Assembly (NCBI RefSeq): GCF_001750725.1
Contig: NZ_CP017279.1
Coordinates: 3,906,001 to 3,970,000, forward strand
Direction: 5' to 3'
DNA from: Enterobacter ludwigii
Lineage (GTDB): Bacteria > Pseudomonadota > Gammaproteobacteria > Enterobacterales > Enterobacteriaceae
DNA length: 64,000 bases
Positions 59,276 to 64,000 of the stretch are shown one piece after another. The position numbers were made by a program, and so were the translations under genes. Below the pieces are notes generated by a model. That model saw only the letters and a list, made by a program, of their open reading frames with translations. It did no database searches and was not told where the DNA came from. Position 1 is the stretch's first letter, and each line of letters starts with the position of its first letter.

Positions 59276-59283
59276 CGCTTCAC

Positions 59284-59309
59284 ATCCCCCCGAAAGGGGG
59301 GATTTTTTT
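59284..59309 (+). terminator. Rho-independent terminator after mrcB
   Basis: ATCCCCCC (59284-59291) pairs with GGGGGGAT (59296-59303) around a stable GAAA loop, then seven Ts. It isolates mrcB from the iron-regulated fhu operon. Confidence 0.92.
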
Positions 59310-59450
59310 ACCTGTACTTTCCATTTCCTTAACTCTCGTTTTCATTCTGATTAACCCTTCGTTTTCTCTTGTTTATTTCTTAAACCCTTAATTCTCGTAG
59401 GGCCGCTTACTGCTTGCTATGCAACCAGCGTTTCGCATATTATTCTGCGG

Positions 59451-59469
59451 TCATAATAATAATTCTCGT
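59451..59469. promoter_or_regulatory. Probable Fur box upstream of fhuA
   Basis: The 19 bases at 59452-59470 (CATAATAATAATTCTCGTT) match the 19-bp Fur consensus at about 12 positions, strongest in the left half. It lies about 40 bases upstream of the fhuA ATG, and fhu genes are Fur-repressed in E. coli. The right half is degenerate, so exact limits are uncertain. Confidence 0.5.
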
Positions 59470-59504
59470 TTACGTTATCATTCACTTTTCCATCAGAGAT
59501 AAAC

Positions 59505-61724
59505 ATGGCGCTTTCCAATACTGCTCAGCCAATTCACACGTCGCTGCGAAAAATCGCGGTCGTCGTAGCCACAGCGGTTGCCGGCATGTCTACGTATGCA
59601 CATGCGGCTGAAACCCAGAAAAAAGAAGAAACCATCACCGTCACTGCCGCGCCTGCCGCCCAGGAAAGTCCGTGGGGGCCTGCGCCAACGATCGCAGCAA
59701 AGCGCACGGCCACGGCGACCAAAACCGATACCGCGATTGAAAAGACCCCGCAGTCTATTTCCGTGGTGACGCGTGATGAAATGGAACGCCGCCAGCCAGC
59801 GACCGTAAAAGAGGCGCTGGGCTATACGCCGAGCGTGTTTGCGACCCGCGGCAGCTCCACCACCTATGATGTGGTCTCAATTCGTGGTTTTACCGCGCCT
59901 TCGACGGTAAACACCAACCAGTATCTCAATGGCATGAAGCTGATGGGGAATAACTACTCCGAAGCTTCCATGGATCCGTACTTCCTTGAGCGCGTAGAAG
60001 TGATGCGCGGACCTACGTCTGTGCTCTACGGCAACAGCAATCCCGGCGGTATCGTCAGTATGGTGAGCAAACGCCCACTGACCGAGCCGCTGAAAGAAGT
60101 CCAGTTTAAAATGGGGACCAATAACCTGTGGCAAACGGGCTTCGATTTCAGTGATGCAATCGATGAAGATGGCGTGTGGTCGTACCGCCTGACCGGTCTT
60201 GGCAGTAGTCAGAACGCACAGCAGGAGATGTCAAAATCAACCCGCTATGCGATTGCGCCCTCCTTTAGCTGGCGTCCGGATGACAAAACCGATTTCACCT
60301 TCCTGAGCAATTTCCAGAACGATCCGGAAGCGGGCTACTACGGCTGGTTGCCACGGGAAGGGACCGTGGTGCCATACCGTGACGCAAACGGCAATGAGCA
60401 TAAGATCCCAACCGATTTCAACGAAGGTGAAGCGGATAATAAGATGGCTCGTCGCCAGCAGTTGATTGGTTACAGCTTCTCGCATCAGTTTGATGACACG
60501 TTCACCGTGCGTCAGAATCTGCGTTACGCAAAAGTGCATACGCTCTACCGCTCTGTTTACGGCAATGGCTACGCTGAGCCTGGCAAGATTAACCGCGCTT
60601 ACGTGCGTTCAGATGAAGATCTGAATATGTTTACCGTGGATACTCAGCTGCAGTCGACATTCGCGACGGGCGCCGTAGACCACACGTTGCTGACGGGCGT
60701 TGATTACTCGCGTATGCGTAATGATATCAATGCGCTGTACGGTTCCGCCGACCCTATTGATATCCAGAACCCGGATTACGGCAACGCGAACATCAACACC
60801 AACCTGCCATGGTCTAACTATTCCGTCGTTAATCGTAATGAACAGACCGGGCTCTATGCTCAGGATCAGGCGGAGTGGGATAAGTGGGTGCTGACGCTGG
60901 GCGGACGCTACGACTACGTGATGGCCTCAACGCTGACGCGCGGTACGGCCGATTCGCTGGCTGAAAACCACGACCAGGCTTTCACCTGGCGCGGGGGGAT
61001 TAACTATCTCTTTGATAACGGTATTTCACCTTACTTCAGCTACAGCGAGTCGTTTGAGCCGGTATCGGGCGCCGATCGTAACGGCACACCGTTCGACCCT
61101 TCCCGCGGTAAGCAGTATGAAACGGGTGTGAAATACGCGCCGAAAGACCTGCCGGTTGTGGTCACCGCGTCGCTGTTCCAGCTGACGAAAGATAAGAACC
61201 TGACGGCGGATCCGAATGATCCAACGAATACTCACAGTATCCAGACCGGTGAGATCCGTTCTCGTGGTTTCGAACTGGAAGCGAAAGCAGCGGTTAACGC
61301 CAATATTAATGTGACCGCGGCGTACAGCTTTATTGATGCTGAGTACACCCATGACAGCACCTTTGAAGGTAAACGTCCGGCGGAAGTGCCGCGTAATCAG
61401 GTGTCATTGTGGGCAGATTACACCTTCACCGACACGGCCTTAAGCGGCCTGACGATTGGTGCCGGTACCCGTTACATCGGTAACACGGTGAGCTACTACT
61501 CAAGCGGCGACAAAAAAGATCAGCCGTTTAACGTCGCGAGCTACACCCTTGCCGATGCGATGGTGAAATACGATCTGGCCCGTCTGGGTCTGCCGGGGTC
61601 ATCTGTGGCGGTGAACGTGAATAACCTGTTCGATCGGGAATATGTCTCCAGCTGCTACAAGGATTATGCATGCTACTGGGGTGCTGAACGTCAGGTTGTC
61701 GCCACCGCGACCTTCCGCTTCTAA
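59505..61724 (+). CDS. fhuA: Ferrichrome outer-membrane receptor FhuA
   Basis: FhuA is the TonB-dependent ferrichrome transporter of the outer membrane and a receptor for phages such as T1, T5 and phi80 and for colicin M. The 739 residues have a signal peptide cleaved after AHA (residue 34), a TonB box ETITVTA at 42-48, the plug domain (TPQSISVVTRDEMERRQPATV onward) to about 190, and a 22-strand barrel ending in the outer-membrane signature RQVVATATFRF. A late cysteine pair, SSCYKDYACYW, is conserved. External loops differ from E. coli, which would alter phage recognition. It opens the fhuACDB operon. Confidence 0.96.
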   Translation: MALSNTAQPIHTSLRKIAVVVATAVAGMSTYAHAAETQKKEETITVTAAPAAQESPWGPAPTIAAKRTATATKTDTAIEKTPQSISVVTRDEMERRQPATVKEALGYTPSVFATRGSSTTYDVVSIRGFTAPSTVNTNQYLNGMKLMGNNYSEASMDPYFLERVEVMRGPTSVLYGNSNPGGIVSMVSKRPLTEPLKEVQFKMGTNNLWQTGFDFSDAIDEDGVWSYRLTGLGSSQNAQQEMSKSTRYAIAPSFSWRPDDKTDFTFLSNFQNDPEAGYYGWLPREGTVVPYRDANGNEHKIPTDFNEGEADNKMARRQQLIGYSFSHQFDDTFTVRQNLRYAKVHTLYRSVYGNGYAEPGKINRAYVRSDEDLNMFTVDTQLQSTFATGAVDHTLLTGVDYSRMRNDINALYGSADPIDIQNPDYGNANINTNLPWSNYSVVNRNEQTGLYAQDQAEWDKWVLTLGGRYDYVMASTLTRGTADSLAENHDQAFTWRGGINYLFDNGISPYFSYSESFEPVSGADRNGTPFDPSRGKQYETGVKYAPKDLPVVVTASLFQLTKDKNLTADPNDPTNTHSIQTGEIRSRGFELEAKAAVNANINVTAAYSFIDAEYTHDSTFEGKRPAEVPRNQVSLWADYTFTDTALSGLTIGAGTRYIGNTVSYYSSGDKKDQPFNVASYTLADAMVKYDLARLGLPGSSVAVNVNNLFDREYVSSCYKDYACYWGAERQVVATATFRF

Positions 61725-61733
61725 TCTCTCTTC

Positions 61734-61759
61734 GGGCACGGTTCGCCGTGCCCTTTTTA
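61734..61759 (+). terminator. Terminator-like hairpin between fhuA and fhuC
   Basis: GGGCACGG (61734-61741) pairs with CCGTGCCC (61746-61753) around a TTCG tetraloop, followed by TTTTTATTT. It ends 16 bases before the fhuC ATG. It should reduce expression of fhuCDB relative to fhuA, giving more receptor than inner-membrane transporter. Confidence 0.85.
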
Positions 61760-61774
61760 TTTAAGTTGGCCGAT

Positions 61775-62572
61775 ATGCAGGATAATCAAACGCAATCCGA
61801 CACCACCTTCACGCTCAATAATCTCTCCTTTCGCGTGCCCGGACGCACCCTGCTGCATCCGCTCTCTTTGACCTTCCCGGCAGGTAAAGTGACAGGCCTG
61901 ATTGGTCACAACGGCTCTGGTAAATCAACGCTGCTCAAAATGCTTGGCCGCCATCAGCCGCCGTCAGAAGGCGATATCCTGCTGGACGGTCAGCCGCTGG
62001 AGAGCTGGAGCAGTAAAGCCTTTGCCCGCAAAGTGGCGTATCTGCCGCAGCAGTTGCCGCAGGCGGAGGGGATGACCGTGCGTGAACTGGTGGCGATTGG
62101 ACGTTATCCGTGGCACGGCGCGCTTGGCCGTTTCGGCGTGGCCGACAGAGAGAAAGTGGAAGAGGCGATTGCGCTGGTGGGGCTAAAACCGCTGGCCCAC
62201 CGTCTGGTAGACAGCCTGTCAGGAGGGGAACGTCAGCGCGCGTGGATAGCAATGCTGGTGGCCCAGGACAGCCGCTGCCTGCTGCTCGACGAACCGACCT
62301 CTGCGCTGGACATTGCCCATCAGGTCGACGTGCTTGCGCTGGTGCATCGTTTAAGCCAGCAGCGCGGTCTGACGGTTATCGCGGTCCTGCATGATATCAA
62401 CATGGCCGCGCGTTACTGCGATTACCTCGTTGCCCTGCGCGGCGGTGAAATGATCGCCCAGGGGACGCCGTCTGAACTGATGCGCAGTGAAACGCTGGAA
62501 CACATTTACGGTATTCCAATGGGGATTTTGCCTCACCCTGCCGGGGCAGCACCGGTGAGCTTTGTGTACTGA
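61775..62572 (+). CDS. fhuC: Ferrichrome ABC transporter ATP-binding protein FhuC
   Basis: FhuC powers uptake of ferric hydroxamates through FhuB. The 265 residues equal E. coli FhuC. Visible are Walker A GHNGSGKST near 44-52, the Q-loop in YLPQQLP near 86-92, signature LSGGERQR near 146-153, Walker B CLLLDEPTSALD near 165-176 and the switch His in AVLHDINMAA. The start at 61775 (MQDNQTQ) follows the family; the frame is open 27 bases upstream, inside the terminator hairpin, and ribosome-site signals are weak. Its TGA shares a base with the fhuD ATG. Confidence 0.95.
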   Translation: MQDNQTQSDTTFTLNNLSFRVPGRTLLHPLSLTFPAGKVTGLIGHNGSGKSTLLKMLGRHQPPSEGDILLDGQPLESWSSKAFARKVAYLPQQLPQAEGMTVRELVAIGRYPWHGALGRFGVADREKVEEAIALVGLKPLAHRLVDSLSGGERQRAWIAMLVAQDSRCLLLDEPTSALDIAHQVDVLALVHRLSQQRGLTVIAVLHDINMAARYCDYLVALRGGEMIAQGTPSELMRSETLEHIYGIPMGILPHPAGAAPVSFVY

Positions 62573-63462
62573 TGCTGGATTCTATGTTGATGAGTCGCCG
62601 TCGTCTGCTGACGGCAATGGCGCTTTCACCGCTGCTGTTAAAAATGAATACCGCGCGTGCGGCTGCGGTCGATCCACACCGCATTGTGGCGCTGGAATGG
62701 TTGCCGGTAGAGCTGATGATGGCGCTGGGCGTTACGCCCTATGGCGTGGCGGATATTCCCAACTACAGGCTATGGGTGAATGAGCCGAGGCTACCGGACT
62801 CGGTAATCGACATCGGCCTGCGCACCGAGCCAAATCTCGAACTGCTCACCCAGATGAAGCCGTCATTCCTGTTCTGGTCTGCAGGTTACGGCCCGTCAGA
62901 AGAGACAATGGCACGGATTGCGCCCGGCCGTGGTTTCTCCTTCAGCGACGGTAAAAATCCGCTGGCGATGGCGAAAAACTCCCTCCACGAGATGGCACAG
63001 TTCCTTAACCGTGAGGTTGAGGCCAAAAAACATCTCGACGATTTTGATGCACTGATTAACGCCCTGAAGCCGCGTTTTGCTCACCGGGGCGATCGCCCGC
63101 TGCTGATGGTGACGCTGCTGGATGCCCGCCATATGCTGGTCTTTGGGAAAAACTGCCTGTTCCAGGACGTGCTCGACAGTTTTGGTATTCGTAATGCCTG
63201 GGAAGGGGAGATGACCTTCTGGGGCAGCACCGCCGTGGGGATTGACCGTCTTGCGGCATTTCGCGATGTGGATGTGTTGTGCTTTGACCACGGCAACGAG
63301 CGGGAGATGCAAACCCTGATGGCGACGCCGCTCTGGCAGGCGATGCCGTTTGTGCGTGAAAAACGGTTCCTGCGCGCACCTGCGGTATGGTTCTACGGCG
63401 CGACGCTTTCTGCCATGCACTTTGCCCGCGTGCTGGACAACGCGCTGGGAGGCCAGGCATGA
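62572..63462 (+). CDS. fhuD: Ferric hydroxamate periplasmic binding protein FhuD
   Basis: FhuD carries ferrichrome, coprogen and similar hydroxamates across the periplasm to FhuBC. The 296 residues match E. coli FhuD in length. The signal MLDSMLMSRRRLLTAMALSP has a twin-arginine motif (SRRRLLT), consistent with Tat export known for FhuD. The mature part begins near AAAVDPHRIVALEWLPVELMM, and Arg in GLRTEPNLELL plus Trp in VGIDRLAA-WGST region (FWGSTAVGIDRL) fit the hydroxamate pocket. It overlaps fhuC by one base (TGATG) and fhuB by 4. Confidence 0.94.
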   Translation: MLDSMLMSRRRLLTAMALSPLLLKMNTARAAAVDPHRIVALEWLPVELMMALGVTPYGVADIPNYRLWVNEPRLPDSVIDIGLRTEPNLELLTQMKPSFLFWSAGYGPSEETMARIAPGRGFSFSDGKNPLAMAKNSLHEMAQFLNREVEAKKHLDDFDALINALKPRFAHRGDRPLLMVTLLDARHMLVFGKNCLFQDVLDSFGIRNAWEGEMTFWGSTAVGIDRLAAFRDVDVLCFDHGNEREMQTLMATPLWQAMPFVREKRFLRAPAVWFYGATLSAMHFARVLDNALGGQA

Positions 63463-64000
63463 GTACGCGTATAGCCCGTTTCCCGGCACTGTTGCTTTGC
63501 CTCCTTTTCCTGTGCGCGCTGGCATTGACCTGGTTCAATCTGTCGACGGCCTTACCGCGCGACCAGTGGCGTGGGGCGCTGGTGGCGCCAGATATCGATA
63601 ATATTCAGCAAATGCTGTTCCACTACAGTCTGTTGCCGCGCCTTTCGATTTCGCTGCTGGTCGGTGCGGGATTAGGGCTGGTGGGCGTTTTATTCCAGCA
63701 GGTACTGCGTAACCCTCTGGCCGAGCCGACGACGCTTGGCGTGGCGACCGGGGCACAGCTTGGAATCACGATTACCACACTCTGGGCGTTGCCTGGGGCA
63801 TTGACCTCGCAGTTTGCTGCCCTCGCCGGTGCGTGTGTAGTGGGCGCGCTGGTATTCGGCGTCGCCTGGGGCAAGCGTCTCTCCCCCGTCACGCTTATTC
63901 TTGCGGGGCTGGTGGTGAGCCTGTACTGCGGCGCGATTAATCAGCTGCTGGTGCTGTTCCATCACGATCAGCTGCAGAGCATGTTCCTCTGGAGCACCGG
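63459..64000 (+). CDS. fhuB: Ferric hydroxamate ABC transporter permease FhuB, N-terminal part (truncated by window edge)
   Basis: The ATG at 63459 overlaps the fhuD stop (ATGA) and the frame stays open to the window end, giving about 180 residues. The sequence MSTRIARFPALLLCLLFLCALALTWFN is the first membrane span. SLLPRLSISLLVGAGLGLVGVLFQQVLRNPLAEPTTLGVATGAQLG is the signature of FecCD/BtuC-type permeases. Complete FhuB is about 660 residues, a fusion of two such halves, with some 20 spans; only the first part is seen. Confidence 0.95.
   Translation, partial: MSTRIARFPALLLCLLFLCALALTWFNLSTALPRDQWRGALVAPDIDNIQQMLFHYSLLPRLSISLLVGAGLGLVGVLFQQVLRNPLAEPTTLGVATGAQLGITITTLWALPGALTSQFAALAGACVVGALVFGVAWGKRLSPVTLILAGLVVSLYCGAINQLLVLFHHDQLQSMFLWST

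Overview
The window is a contiguous stretch of enterobacterial chromosome that matches the Escherichia coli murC-to-fhuB region almost gene for gene. The protein sequences and a few accessory insertions point to an Enterobacter-like member of the Enterobacteriaceae (Enterobacter, Lelliottia or Leclercia); the exact genus is an inference. Coding density is high and every recognised gene is intact except the two cut by the window edges (murC at the left, fhuB at the right). I saw no tRNA, rRNA, insertion sequence, prophage or CRISPR array.

Layout. 1-9.2 kb (+): end of the division and cell wall cluster (murC, ddlB, ftsQ, ftsA, ftsZ, lpxC), then the secretion monitor secM with secA. 9.2-11.2 kb: mutT (+), then the minus-strand operon coaE-zapD-yacG. 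11.4-18.1 kb: guaC (+), the type IV pilus genes ppdD-hofB-hofC (-), nadC (-) divergent from ampD-ampE (+). 18.1-20.4 kb (-): an accessory pair, a GPH-family sugar symporter and a GH43 glycosidase. 20.6-29.6 kb: aroP (-), then pdhR-aceE-aceF-lpd (+) with a readable control region (FNR-like box, promoter, PdhR operator).

29.6-37.7 kb: a minus-strand pair of function-unknown envelope proteins (YacH/DUF3300-type and DUF2950), acnB and yacL (+), speE-speD and yacC (-). 37.8-42.6 kb: cueO (+) behind a CueR-type promoter, gcd (-) divergent from hpt (+) around a perfect CRP-core site. 42.7-47.1 kb: can (-), then yadG-yadH, yadI and yadE (+). 47.1-54.1 kb, all minus: panB, panC, panD, the block dksA-gluQ-pcnB-folK, and thpR-sfsA. 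54.1-64 kb, all plus: hrpB, mrcB, then the ferrichrome operon fhuA-fhuC-fhuD-fhuB.

Together the genes cover envelope growth and division (ddlB, fts genes, lpxC, mrcB, ampD recycling), protein export, central carbon oxidation (pyruvate dehydrogenase, aconitase B, glucose dehydrogenase), cofactor synthesis (CoA, pantothenate, NAD, folate), polyamines, purine salvage, copper tolerance and iron uptake. The most notable points are a conserved AUU start codon at pcnB, the SecM arrest peptide, the uncharacterised YacH/DUF2950 pair with its Asp/His/Trp-rich segment, the symporter-GH43 cassette, a long hairpin before aceE, a 20-bp palindrome before lpd, and the absence of the fimbrial operon that E. 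coli K-12 carries between panB and folK. I did not find a convincing wholly new system.
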